Assembly: GCA_965202795.1 (NCBI GenBank)
Contig: OZ241848.1
Location: forward strand, 930,001 to 994,000
Origin: JACOND01 sp965202795
GTDB lineage: Bacteria > Bdellovibrionota > Bdellovibrionia > Bdellovibrionales > UBA1609
Reading direction: 5' to 3'
DNA: 64,000 nt
The position numbers were made by a program, and so were the translations under genes. Within the stretch, counting starts at the first letter, position 1, and every line of letters begins with the position of its first letter. Shown piece by piece: positions 24,955 to 32,440 of this stretch. A model generated the notes under the pieces. That model did no database searches, was not told the DNA's origin, and saw only the letters and a program-made list of their open reading frames with translations.

Positions 24955-26004
24955 ATGTCTTATTCGCCGTCCGAAGGTGTTTATGAAAGGCTGGATATTC
25001 TAAAGGCCCTCATCCCGGCAAAGGCGGCCCTGGCGGAGCTGAAGGGCGCCGTCACCAGCATTCCCAACCAGGAAATCCTGCTTTCCAGCCTGACGCTTCG
25101 CGAGGCCAAAGAAAGCTCAGCCATTGAGAACATCATCACCACGCAGGACAGCATATTCAGGCATCAGATTCAGCCAAAAGCCGGCTCAGCGGATCGGGAG
25201 ATTCACAATTACGCAAAGGCTCTGCGGCAGGGGCGGGAGGCCATGCGCCAATCGGGCGGCATCTCCCTAAACATTATTCTTGAAATTCAAAAAATCATTG
25301 AGCCTAAGCGGCCGGGCTTTCGGAAGGTCCCGGGAACAGTTTTAAAAAACCTGGCCACAGGGCGGGTTGTTTACACTCCCCCCTCTCCTGAAAAAGTCCC
25401 CGCTTTAATGAATCAGCTGGAAAAATTTATCAACGAAGACTCCGGCGGGATTGATCCCATTGCGCGGATGGCGGTCATTCACCATTGGTTTGAAAGCATC
25501 CATCCTTTTTATGACGGCAACGGCAGAACAGGCAGAATCATTAATATTCTCTATCTGATTTTAAAAGATCTGCTGTCCAGCCCGGTTCTTTATCTCAGCC
25601 GCTACATCATTCAAAACAGGTCAGGGTATTACAGTCTGCTGCGAAAAGTCAGGGAGGACGGCGGCGCATGGCCTGAATGGATTTTATATATGACAGACGC
25701 CGTTGCTGTCATATCCCGGCAGACAACAGAGCTTATAAAAAACATGGGCCGGCTGCTTAAGGAGCATAAAGCGCTTATCCGCGAAAAGCATAAATTTTAC
25801 TCTCAAGATCTGATAAACAATATTTTTTCATGCCCTTATACCAAAGCGGCGTTTTTGCAGAGGGATTTAAAAGTTTCCCGCCCCACAGCCATCAGATATT
25901 TGGATGAGCTGGCAAAAAAAGGCGGTGTTTTGGAAAAGCGCCGCCTCGGAAGGGAAAGCTATTACATCAATCACAAGCTGATCAGGCTGCTGAAAACCCC
26001 GTGA
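24955..26004 (+). CDS. Fic-domain protein (probable AMP-transferase) with C-terminal winged helix
   Basis: The Fic motif HPFYDGNGRTGR sits near residue 183, with all catalytic positions intact (His, the acidic residue, Asn, both Arg). An N-terminal SSAIEN segment near residue 54 matches the inhibitory [S/T]xxxE[G/N] motif, so this is a self-inhibited Fic protein with that helix in front of the Fic core. Residues about 285-349 look like a winged helix-turn-helix (LKVSRPTAIRYLDELAKKGG). Such proteins usually transfer AMP to a target or act as toxin-like regulators. The ATG follows GGAGGGG, and the gene overlaps the next one, implying joint expression. Confidence 0.92.
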   Translation: MSYSPSEGVYERLDILKALIPAKAALAELKGAVTSIPNQEILLSSLTLREAKESSAIENIITTQDSIFRHQIQPKAGSADREIHNYAKALRQGREAMRQSGGISLNIILEIQKIIEPKRPGFRKVPGTVLKNLATGRVVYTPPSPEKVPALMNQLEKFINEDSGGIDPIARMAVIHHWFESIHPFYDGNGRTGRIINILYLILKDLLSSPVLYLSRYIIQNRSGYYSLLRKVREDGGAWPEWILYMTDAVAVISRQTTELIKNMGRLLKEHKALIREKHKFYSQDLINNIFSCPYTKAAFLQRDLKVSRPTAIRYLDELAKKGGVLEKRRLGRESYYINHKLIRLLKTP

Positions 26005-27236
26005 TGACCGGAAAAGCCATGAAAAAAATCAAAGATTTTGCGACAGGAAAGGCTGTGGCCCTGTCTCCAGAGGAATCGGTCAGGCAGGAGTATGAGCGCA
26101 TTTTGGCGGAAGATTATGGCTATGGAAAATCAGAGATGGATATAGAGGTTCAGATCCCCCGCGGCCGGGGATATTTTCCAGATCGGGCGGATATTGTTGT
26201 GTTTAAATCCTCATCTGGGAGGGATCCGGCGTCTGATATTTTGGGCATAGTGGAGGTTAAGCGCCCTCACAGGCGGGAAGGCCTGGATCAGCTCAAATCA
26301 TATATGACAGCAGCTTCCGCTGTTTGGGGCGTCTGGACCAATGGAGATGACATTGCCTATGTTTGCAGGCCGCCCGGCAAAAGCGCGGTGTCAGAGGATT
26401 ATTTAAATAATATTCCGGTTAAGGGGCAGTCCATCCAGAATGTCGGCAGGCTGAAAAAACAGGATTTAAAGCCTTTTGGCCGGCCGGAGCTGAAATCCGC
26501 CTTTCGCCGGATTCTCAGAAAGCTTTACGCGAACACCAATATCAGCCGCCGGGAAAAACTGGGCGGGGAGATGATTAAACTGATTTTTGCCAAACTTGAA
26601 GACGAAAAAACTTATGCCAATCGTGATCCTGATTTTCGGGCTGAGGCGGGAGAATCTCCTGAAGCGGCAAAAAACAGAATAAGCGGCTTGTTTGAGAGAG
26701 TTAAAGAGGAGTTAAAAAACGATGGGGTTTTCTCCTATATCAGAGTGGCGGATATTGTGAATTGGGAATTATACAGGAATCCCGTTTCCGGCGTTCCTCT
26801 GGAGGTCTATCAAAAAATGACAAAAAACAAAAAAAAGCTTAAAGCGCGGGATATTTTGTTTGTTCGCCGGGGAAGCTTCAGGATAGGAACTGTGGCTATG
26901 GCGTCTCCAAGAGACCGGGAGGTTCTTTTGACAAGGGAGCTTCTTACTTTCAGAGTGTTGAAAGAGAAAAACCCTTATGGAATCAGCGCCTTTTATCTTC
27001 TTTGGCTGCTGTCTTCGGAATTTGTTCAAAAGCAGCTGCAGTCAAAAATTTTTGTTGACACCACTTTGCCAAACATTGGCTCCCGGTGGAAAGAGCTGCT
27101 GCTCCCTGTCCATCAGGATCAGGCAAAAGCGCGGGAGATCAGCGCGCTGGCAGAACAGGCGGTTAAGAAAAAGTGGAGGGCGCAGGCTGATATCCAAAAA
27201 TTAAGGGAGCTTGCCCAGTCCCCTGTTGTCACCTGA
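26004..27236 (+). CDS. HsdR-N nuclease domain fused to an HsdS-like recognition domain, methyltransferase core missing
   Basis: Residues about 20-140 resemble the N-terminal nuclease domain of type I restriction subunits (HSDR_N), with PDRADIVVF and GIVEVKRP giving a PD-(D/E)xK-like D...ExK pattern. Residues about 150-240 (RREKLGGEMIKLIFAKLEDE, then AAKNRISGLFERVKEEL) match the region that normally leads into an N6-adenine methyltransferase. The catalytic NPPY core never appears. The sequence passes into a target-recognition-like half (ARDILFVRRGSFRIGTVAM, LLTRELLTFRVL, LPNIGSRWKELLLPV). I infer an internal deletion in a type IIG-like enzyme or a recombined nuclease. The start overlaps the Fic stop; an ATG at 26019 is also possible. 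Confidence 0.75.
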   Translation: MTGKAMKKIKDFATGKAVALSPEESVRQEYERILAEDYGYGKSEMDIEVQIPRGRGYFPDRADIVVFKSSSGRDPASDILGIVEVKRPHRREGLDQLKSYMTAASAVWGVWTNGDDIAYVCRPPGKSAVSEDYLNNIPVKGQSIQNVGRLKKQDLKPFGRPELKSAFRRILRKLYANTNISRREKLGGEMIKLIFAKLEDEKTYANRDPDFRAEAGESPEAAKNRISGLFERVKEELKNDGVFSYIRVADIVNWELYRNPVSGVPLEVYQKMTKNKKKLKARDILFVRRGSFRIGTVAMASPRDREVLLTRELLTFRVLKEKNPYGISAFYLLWLLSSEFVQKQLQSKIFVDTTLPNIGSRWKELLLPVHQDQAKAREISALAEQAVKKKWRAQADIQKLRELAQSPVVT

Positions 27237-27329
27237 TATGCCGGCTCTGTTTGATGCAATTTTCTTAAAAAACCGCCGCTGCCAGGCTGTGTTGAGCGGT
27301 TTGGCAGGGCGGGCGCTTATAAGAGAAAG

Positions 27330-28310
27330 ATGAAAGCTCCGGCGGCGCTTTGCGCGATGATTCTTTTGCTGCCCTCATGTTTTTTAAGGGCGGGGGAGCT
27401 TTCCAGGGCTGAAAGCCGGCTCCGCCGGGGAGACTGCCAAAGCTCTTACCTGGCCTTTCATCAAATCCAAAGCCCCGGAAAAAAAGAGCTGGCTTTTGCC
27501 CTTCGCGCCGCGGAGGCTTGCGCAAAAACTTCAAAAGGCGCGCCCGCCGCGCTGCGGTTTTATGAGCGGCTGCTGGAAAAAATCTCCGCCGGCGAGGCGC
27601 GCTTTGAGGGCAAAACCGCTTTTTCCGCAAAAGCCGCTGCCGCCGCGGCCAGTCCACAGGCTCAGGCGCCCGGCCGCCCCGCCGCGTTTAAAACAGAGGA
27701 TCTTTTAGATAAGCCCTGGCGGGGAAAGCTCCAGGGCTGGCTCTCCGGCTTTCGCCGGGGGAAAGATTCATCAGGGCCGGCGGCTGCGGCTTCAGGCGAG
27801 ATCCGGAATCTCCAAAAAACCCTCCAAAAAAAAGCGGCGGAGCATGCCTTTTACAGGCTGAAACATTATGAAAAGGCCATCAAATATTACAAGCAGGCTC
27901 TGGCCTCCTCTAAAGGCGGCGGGGCTGAGGCTTTTTCCCTTCAATACCATATCAGCGAAAGCTTTTTTCATTTGAAAAAGCCGCGGCAGGCGCTTTTTGA
28001 GCTGGACAAAATCAATTTGCGGGGGCTGGCCGGGGCGGACGCCCAAAAAGCCATGCTGCTGAAGGGCCGCGCCCTTTTGGCGGCGGAGGATTTTGACAGA
28101 GCCATCCCCTTTTTGCGGAGGATGGCGGACAGATTTCCCGGCCACAGCGCTTTTTTCCGCCAGTATCTGGCCCTGGCCTTTGAGGGGCAAAAAGACCTGC
28201 CCTCCGCCATCAGGGAGCTGGAGCAAATCAGCCCGCCCTCTGATTTTGTCAGGAGAAAAATCCGGCAGCTCCGCCGCCGCCTGGAAAGCCAGCCCGGAGC
28301 AGCCTTATGA
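27330..28310 (+). CDS. Exported TPR-repeat protein
   Basis: The 326-residue protein has an N-terminal signal peptide (residues 1-21, LCAMILLLPSCFLRAG); LPSC is not a good lipobox, so periplasmic export is more likely than lipidation. The rest contains several tetratricopeptide-like helical hairpins, for example YRLKHYEKAIKYYKQALASS, LQYHISESFFHLKKPRQAL and ALLAAEDFDRAIPFLRRMADRFPG. A low-complexity Ala/Gln/Pro region (about residues 100-155) separates the first helices from the main TPR block. TPR proteins serve as scaffolds; the partner is unknown. The stop overlaps the next start by four bases. Confidence 0.8.
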   Translation: MKAPAALCAMILLLPSCFLRAGELSRAESRLRRGDCQSSYLAFHQIQSPGKKELAFALRAAEACAKTSKGAPAALRFYERLLEKISAGEARFEGKTAFSAKAAAAAASPQAQAPGRPAAFKTEDLLDKPWRGKLQGWLSGFRRGKDSSGPAAAASGEIRNLQKTLQKKAAEHAFYRLKHYEKAIKYYKQALASSKGGGAEAFSLQYHISESFFHLKKPRQALFELDKINLRGLAGADAQKAMLLKGRALLAAEDFDRAIPFLRRMADRFPGHSAFFRQYLALAFEGQKDLPSAIRELEQISPPSDFVRRKIRQLRRRLESQPGAAL

Positions 28311-28600
28311 AAAAACTCATTGCCCTTTCCATGGAGCTTTTGGGATATGTTGCCGCGGGGCTTCTGGCGGGAAGATACCTTGACAGCGCCTTTGGCCTCA
28401 AAGGCTGGGCGACCCTAACTGCCGTTTTTGCCGCTTACGCGCTTTGGATGCTGCAGGTTTTTAAGCTCCGCTCCCATGACTTTTCAAAGCCGGACTCTTC
28501 CCCTCCCCCGGATTCTTCAGGCGCGGGCCAGCCAAAAGCTCAAATGGCAAAAAAGCCGGCCGCAAAAGATTCCAAAAAGCCGCGGCGGGGGCAGGCATAG
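28307..28600 (+). CDS. Small two-helix membrane protein, possibly AtpI/AtpZ-like
   Basis: This 97-residue protein has two hydrophobic helices (about residues 7-25 and 33-50; LGYVAAGLLAGRYLDSAFG, then a turn, then TAVFAAYALWMLQVF) and a polar tail rich in Ser, Pro and Lys. The Gly-rich first helix followed by a Gly/Asp turn resembles AtpI/AtpZ-type proteins found beside ATP synthase genes. No ATP synthase gene is present here, so that name is tentative. Translation appears coupled to the TPR gene through the ATGA overlap. Confidence 0.5.
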   Translation: MKKLIALSMELLGYVAAGLLAGRYLDSAFGLKGWATLTAVFAAYALWMLQVFKLRSHDFSKPDSSPPPDSSGAGQPKAQMAKKPAAKDSKKPRRGQA

Positions 28601-28711
28601 CTTTGGCGCTTAGTCCGGCTTTTTCGCAAAAGCCCTCACACCCCCCCGGCGGGCGCGGGTTTTTTCAGCCGCCGCGGGCCGGCCAGGCTCCATGCTCTGG
28701 TTTTTTTCAGC

Positions 28712-28740
28712 TTGACAGAAAATTCAGCCGGCCTTATTCT
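28712..28740 (+). promoter_or_regulatory. Promoter for the small lipoprotein genes
   Basis: TTGACA (28712-28717), 17 bases, TATTCT (28735-28740). The same hexamers and spacing recur at 40717. It gives a leader of about 120 bases to the gene at 28867. Confidence 0.65.
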
Positions 28741-28743
28741 GGC

Positions 28744-28770
28744 CTTGTCTGCAAAAGCGCTGGCTTTGCT
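28744..28770. repeat. Short dispersed motif CTTGTCTG...TGGCTTTGC (copy 1)
   Basis: CTTGTCTGCAAAAGCGCTGGCTTTGC resembles stretches at 29677-29703 and 36958-36991. All three lie in 5' leaders or upstream regions. Confidence 0.4.
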
Positions 28771-28866
28771 GAGAGCGGGCGGCCCCCTCAGGGCGGCTGG
28801 CTTTTGCGCTTGAAAGCCCCGGCGCGATGCGGCATATAGGAGCGGCAGCGGGGGGCCGGAGCATTT

Positions 28867-29115
28867 ATGAAAAAAATCATCAGCGCCGCAGCTTTGGCCC
28901 TGCTTGTTTTTGGCTGCCTGCCGCAGAATCAGGCCTCTAATGATCCAAGAAGCGCCGGCGAGCTGGAGGGCGAGGTTCTGAAGCGGGCGGCGGACTGCGG
29001 GAGGGAGATTGAAAGGGATTATGAGGAGGCGATAGAGAGAAACAAAAGAAAATACACAGAGGAAAAAATGAAGGCCTGGCTTGTCCAGGTCATAGAAAAG
29101 GGAATAAAATGCTGA
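28867..29115 (+). CDS. Small lipoprotein
   Basis: The 82-residue precursor has a lipoprotein signal peptide with the lipobox LVFGC (Cys near 18). The mature part is short, acidic-basic and helical (GELEGEVLKRAADCGREIER, then RNKRKYTEEKMKAWL) and ends in Cys. It would be lipid-anchored in the envelope. No family recognised. It has its own promoter and is followed within 50 bases by another exported protein, so the two probably form a small envelope operon. Confidence 0.7.
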   Translation: MKKIISAAALALLVFGCLPQNQASNDPRSAGELEGEVLKRAADCGREIERDYEEAIERNKRKYTEEKMKAWLVQVIEKGIKC

Positions 29116-29162
29116 ATCAGGCGGACAGCAAAACACAGCTGGCAAGGCCAAAGGAGGGTTTT

Positions 29163-29630
29163 ATGAAATTTTTATTTGCAGCTTGGTTTTTAAGCGCGGG
29201 TTTTTTTTCCCATGCCCAGTCAGAGGGGAGCTTTGCCGGGGAATGGGCATGGATTGCCTCCGGCTGCAGAGATTCTGATTTAAGCGCCGCCAGCCATGTT
29301 TCCAAAGCGAAAAGCCAAAACCCGGAGGACATAGAGGCCGGGGATTTTTTTCTAGGCCGCGGCGGCTCCGCCCGCATGACCTACACGCAGGATGGCCAAG
29401 AGCAAAGCTTTTCGGGGGCTTATGATGTCCGCGGCGGCCAGCTGGTTATGAGCGGCGGCCATGGCTTTGAGTTTGTTTTGGAGATTGTGGACGGCGCCCT
29501 TATGGTGGCTCGGAATGAGAGGCATTTTCAGGAGCCTGGCATGGAGGATTTTCTTCAAAGGCTGAGGGATGTCTGCGGGCGCGGCAAGGCTTTTGTCTAC
29601 ATTCTCGGACGAGTCGGCGCTGCGGAATAA
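29163..29630 (+). CDS. Exported protein of unknown function
   Basis: From the ATG at 29163, preceded by AAGGAGGG, the protein is 155 residues with a clean signal peptide (MKFLFAAWFLSAGFFSHAQ). The mature part is probably beta-rich (GSFAGEWAWIASGCRDSD, SARMTYTQDGQEQSFSGAYD, GQLVMSGGHGFEFVLEIVDG) and has two Cys that may pair. The strand pattern recalls small lipocalin-like or beta-barrel domains, but I cannot name a family. The frame extends upstream to 29109, overlapping the lipoprotein gene, but that extension lacks a ribosome site. Confidence 0.7.
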   Translation: MKFLFAAWFLSAGFFSHAQSEGSFAGEWAWIASGCRDSDLSAASHVSKAKSQNPEDIEAGDFFLGRGGSARMTYTQDGQEQSFSGAYDVRGGQLVMSGGHGFEFVLEIVDGALMVARNERHFQEPGMEDFLQRLRDVCGRGKAFVYILGRVGAAE

Positions 29631-29676
29631 GCCGCGCGGCCCGCGGGGGCTGAAGAGCGAGCTTTATACAGCTGAT

Positions 29677-29703
29677 CTTGTCTGAAAAATCATTGGCTTT
29701 GCC
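29677..29703. repeat. Short dispersed motif CTTGTCTG...TGGCTTTGCC (copy 2)
   Basis: CTTGTCTGAAAAATCATTGGCTTTGCC lies about 60 bases before the Topo VI A-like gene. Compare 28744 and 36958. Confidence 0.4.
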
Positions 29704-29761
29704 GGGAGCCTGAAAAAATCCGCCGCTGCGGCGGGGCGCGGCAAGGCGGAATGAGGTTTTA

Positions 29762-31078
29762 ATGCGAAAACAGCAAAAAGCTCAGGCTGGAATCCGCCAA
29801 AAAAAATCCGGCAGGGCCAAAATCAAGGGCAAAGCTCCGCCCGCCGCGGCCAAAGCCAAAAACCTCCGCGCCGCCGCAGCCCCTGCAAAAAAAGCCGCGC
29901 CAGCCCCTGCGGCCCAGTCATCCGGCTTCAAAAGCCGCCCCGCCAGAAACCTCGCCAAAGACTCCAAAAGCCTCTGCCTTAAAATGATGAAAAGCCTGCA
30001 AAAAGAAAACCCCCCTGTTCTTCAGGCTGTCAAATGCTCTCTTGACAACTCCTCCTACAATCCCAGGCTGGGCTACCTGACCCCCACAGGAAAAAAAGTC
30101 TCCTCTGAGCTGAATGTGTCTTCGGTTCAAAAAATTTCAAGAAGCCTGTTTTTGATGGACATTCTTTTGGGAAATCTCCGATCCGGCGCGGTCAACACAA
30201 AGCGCGAGCTTTACTACATTGCCAAGGGCATTATAAAGGGCGACAAATTTTACAGGCCCCTGGATTTTGAAGACCAGAGCGACAGCGACTCCATCATTGA
30301 TTTTATCTGCGATATGTTTGAGGTCTACCGCGAGGAAATGAACTGCTTTGCCAACGACCGGGGCGGGCAGACCTATTCAAAAAATCTGGTTGTCACAGAG
30401 TATATGGACGACGGATCAAAAGCTGTGGTGGATCTAAGCGCGCTTGGGACAACGCCCTTTCAGCCCAAAAACAAGCCGCAGCAGTTTCAGCTGAGGCCCA
30501 AAAAAGGCAAAATTGACTACTGCCTGGTTGTGGAGTCGGAGGGCACGGCAAACACCCTGGTCGCCAACGGCATGACCAAGCGGCGCAACTGCATTGTGAT
30601 GGGCGCGCAGGGGGTCCCCAGCAACGGGGTCCGCGGCTGGTGCAAAACCATTCAGGACCAGCTGAAAATCCCCATTTATTTTTACGGCGACCTGGACGCC
30701 TACACCCTGCAGAACATTTACCGGACTTTGAAGGCCGGATCGGCCTCCAGCCTGATAAGAAACGCCGATTTCAGCGCCCCTCAGGTTCGCTTTCTGGGGC
30801 TGCTGCCGGAGGATGTGAAAAAACATGATCTTTACTGCTATGAGGTGTCTGAAAAAGATCCCTCAGAGGCGCGCTCGCTTAAAAAAGCCCGCGATGTTTT
30901 AAGCAATGACCCCTTTTTCAGGGATAAAAAAAACCGGCGGCTTGCGGGGATTTTGAAATGGCTGACCAGGGAAAAGCGCCGCTGCGAGCAGCAGGCGGTG
31001 TTTTCCATCAACCCCAAAAATCCGCAGGTTCTGGAGGAGTTTCTGGTTAAAAAAATTCAGTCCGGCTCTTACATTTAA
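29762..31078 (+). CDS. top6A: DNA topoisomerase VI subunit A (Spo11-type) homologue
   Basis: This 438-residue protein matches the Topo VI A/Spo11 architecture. Residues 1-60 are a basic Ala/Lys/Pro-rich leader like histone H1 tails. The winged-helix part holds the catalytic tyrosine context NTKRELYYIAKG (Tyr 151/152). The Toprim domain has the metal-binding Glu in VVESEGTANTL (about 257-268) and the acidic pair in YFYGDLDAYTLQNIYRTLK (about 307-325), followed by LGLLPEDVKKHDL. The A subunit cuts both DNA strands through a 5' phosphotyrosine, with ATP use supplied by a B subunit. No B subunit gene is in the window. Topo VI is typical of archaea and plants and sporadic in bacteria. Confidence 0.88.
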   Translation: MRKQQKAQAGIRQKKSGRAKIKGKAPPAAAKAKNLRAAAAPAKKAAPAPAAQSSGFKSRPARNLAKDSKSLCLKMMKSLQKENPPVLQAVKCSLDNSSYNPRLGYLTPTGKKVSSELNVSSVQKISRSLFLMDILLGNLRSGAVNTKRELYYIAKGIIKGDKFYRPLDFEDQSDSDSIIDFICDMFEVYREEMNCFANDRGGQTYSKNLVVTEYMDDGSKAVVDLSALGTTPFQPKNKPQQFQLRPKKGKIDYCLVVESEGTANTLVANGMTKRRNCIVMGAQGVPSNGVRGWCKTIQDQLKIPIYFYGDLDAYTLQNIYRTLKAGSASSLIRNADFSAPQVRFLGLLPEDVKKHDLYCYEVSEKDPSEARSLKKARDVLSNDPFFRDKKNRRLAGILKWLTREKRRCEQQAVFSINPKNPQVLEEFLVKKIQSGSYI

Positions 31079-31237
31079 GCCGCCCCGCCGCCCGCGCCTG
31101 AAAATCCGCCTGGCGGCCAGCCGCTTGAAAAAGCCGCTCATCAGGCGGCAAAAGGGCTGGGGCTGCCGGCGGACTGGCTGAGCAGCTGGCTTTCAAACAG
31201 CGCCTTTGCCCTTCCCGGTGATTTTGGCTGCTGCTGA
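31079..31237 (+). pseudogene. Possible gene remnant in frame after the Topo VI A stop
   Basis: Immediately after the TAA at 31076 the same frame stays open for 52 codons with no start codon. The translated segment ends in EKAAHQAAKGLGLPADWLSS and LSNSAFALPGDFG, which looks like real protein (it resembles the LGLPxDWL stretch of some nucleotidyltransferase-like proteins). It could be a remnant of another gene or a former C-terminal extension. Weak evidence. Confidence 0.25.
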
Positions 31238-31270
31238 TTTTTGACAAAAAGGCCGGCGAAAATGTTTGCT

Positions 31271-31299
31271 TTGCGCGCAGATTAAAAACCCGCTAAATT
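31271..31299 (+). promoter_or_regulatory. Possible tRNA-Arg promoter
   Basis: TTGCGC (31271-31276), 17 bases, TAAATT (31294-31299), 22 bases before the tRNA. A perfect TTGACA at 31241 has no suitable -10 element at the right distance. Confidence 0.35.
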
Positions 31300-31321
31300 A
31301 GAATGAGATGAGCAAAGCTTT

Positions 31322-31397
31322 GCGCCCGTAGCTCAATGGATAGAGCGCCCGACTACGGATCGGGAGGTTAGGGGTTCAAATCCTCTCGGGCGCGCCA
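31322..31397 (+). tRNA. tRNA-Arg (anticodon ACG)
   Basis: A 76-base cloverleaf can be drawn. Acceptor GCGCCCG pairs with CGGGCGC, followed by discriminator G and an encoded CCA. The D arm is GCTC...GAGC, and the anticodon arm is CCCGA-CTACGGA-TCGGG with anticodon ACG. The T arm is AGGGG-TTCAAAT-CCTCT. The wobble A is expected to be edited to inosine to read CGU, CGC and CGA. Confidence 0.97.
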
Positions 31398-31444
31398 TGC
31401 ATGAGCGCTGGGGGAGCATTGCCGCCCGCGCTGCTGAAAGCCAA

Positions 31445-31480
31445 GTCTCAATCTGAGACAGTTTTTTGATTTTTTTTTTG
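31445..31480 (+). terminator. Terminator after tRNA-Arg
   Basis: GTCTCA, ATC, TGAGAC (6-bp stem) followed by a T-rich tract of about 19 bases broken only by GA. It lies 48 bases after the tRNA CCA end. Confidence 0.65.
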
Positions 31481-31617
31481 CCCGCTCCGGCTGGCCCAGT
31501 CTAGCCCTCTCTGCCGCCCCGGCGGCAGGGGCGGAACGGGGGGCTGCCTCAGCCGCTTGATTTTGAGCTTTCCGGGTTTTGTTTTGGCGCGCCCGCGCGG
31601 ATTTTAAAACTTTTGGC
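31481..31617. other. Short intergenic stretch
   Basis: Between the tRNA terminator and the promoter at 31618. It has a GC-rich inverted stretch near 31515-31540 (CTGCCGCCCCGGCGGCAGGG) but no gene or recognised element. Confidence 0.4.
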
Positions 31618-31647
31618 TTGACATTTTAAGCTGGGGCGGCATAAGAT
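31618..31647 (+). promoter_or_regulatory. Promoter for the tandem-repeat periplasmic protein gene
   Basis: TTGACA (31618-31623), 18 bases, TAAGAT (31642-31647), identical in hexamers and spacing to the promoter at 2932. The leader to the ATG at 31830 is about 175 bases and AT-rich. Confidence 0.65.
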
Positions 31648-31829
31648 AGAGCGGTATTTAAAGAGGCCATAAATATTCTGTCATTATTTCACAAAAAGGC
31701 ATTTTAGGGCTTTTTGAAAGATTTTTAATTGGAATGTTTGCAGGCTTCTTAATAAATGCAGCGGGGATATTAAAAAAAACAATCAAAAATCCGGGAAAAT
31801 CCGGGAAAAACCTTAAGGAGGGAAAAATC

Positions 31830-32339
31830 ATGCAGACAATCATAAAAACATATATGGCTTTTGTTTTTCTATTTGCCGCGGGCGCGGCTTATGCCCGAAG
31901 CGGGCTGAAATGCCCTGAGGCTGAGCTTTCTGAAGATCAAAAAGCCGCTGTCAGGGCTATATGGCGCGGCTTTAGAGAAGCCGCTGAGGGCCGGCCCAGA
32001 GCTGAAAGGCGGGAGCTTAAAGCCGCCGCGCGGGCGGACATTTTAAACATTGCCTCTTCAGACGCGCAGCGGGCGGCGCTTGCCGAATGCCAAAGCCGCA
32101 GGGGCGGGCAGAGGGGCTTTTGCCCTGAGGCTGAGCTTTCCAAAGAGCAAAAAAAGGCTGTCAGGGCTTTGCGGCGGGGCTTTAAAGAGGCCAAAGAGGG
32201 CCGGTCCAAAGCCGAAAGGCGGGATCTTAGAGCCGCGCTCTGGGAGGATATTTTAAACATTGCCTCTTCAGACGCGCAGCGGGCGGCGCTTGCCGAATGC
32301 CAAAGCCAGCGGAGAAACCGCCGCCAGCGGCAAAATTAG
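31830..32339 (+). CDS. Exported protein with two tandem repeats, Spy/CpxP-like flavour
   Basis: The ATG at 31830 has AAGGAGGG before it and begins a clear signal peptide (FVFLFAAGAAYA). The mature protein (about 147 residues) is two copies of a 62-residue unit: CPEAELSEDQKAAVRAIWRG, FREAAEGRPRAERRELKAAA, then ILNIASSDAQRAALAECQS. The last 30 residues of each copy are almost identical in DNA as well, so the duplication is recent. Helical, Arg/Ala/Glu-rich units with EQ/DQK recall Spy/CpxP periplasmic chaperones, but the LTxxQ motif itself is not clear. The frame continues upstream to 31734 without a ribosome site. Confidence 0.75.
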   Translation: MQTIIKTYMAFVFLFAAGAAYARSGLKCPEAELSEDQKAAVRAIWRGFREAAEGRPRAERRELKAAARADILNIASSDAQRAALAECQSRRGGQRGFCPEAELSKEQKKAVRALRRGFKEAKEGRSKAERRDLRAALWEDILNIASSDAQRAALAECQSQRRNRRQRQN

Positions 32340-32362
32340 CCTCTCTGCTGCCGAAGAGGCGC

Positions 32363-32430
32363 CTGTTTATCTCTGGACAGCCTGCCGGCTGTTTCCGGCC
32401 CTCTGCGGAGGGGCAAGCCCCTCCAGAGGC
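32363..32430. repeat. REP-like element and strong hairpin between convergent genes
   Basis: CTGTTTATCTCTGGACAGCC at 32363 is a degenerate match to the REP-like repeat. It runs into a long stem, CCTCTGCGGAGGGGC, AA, GCCCCTCCAGAGG (32400-32428), with one bulge. There is no T run, but its position between two converging genes suggests it stops or stabilises transcripts from both sides. Confidence 0.55.
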
Positions 32431-32440
32431 GGCAGCTGAC

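Noticed and set aside
31241..31269. Promoter using the TTGACA at 31241 for the tRNA
   Set aside because: The sequence 16-18 bases downstream (GTTTGC region) is not a usable -10 element.
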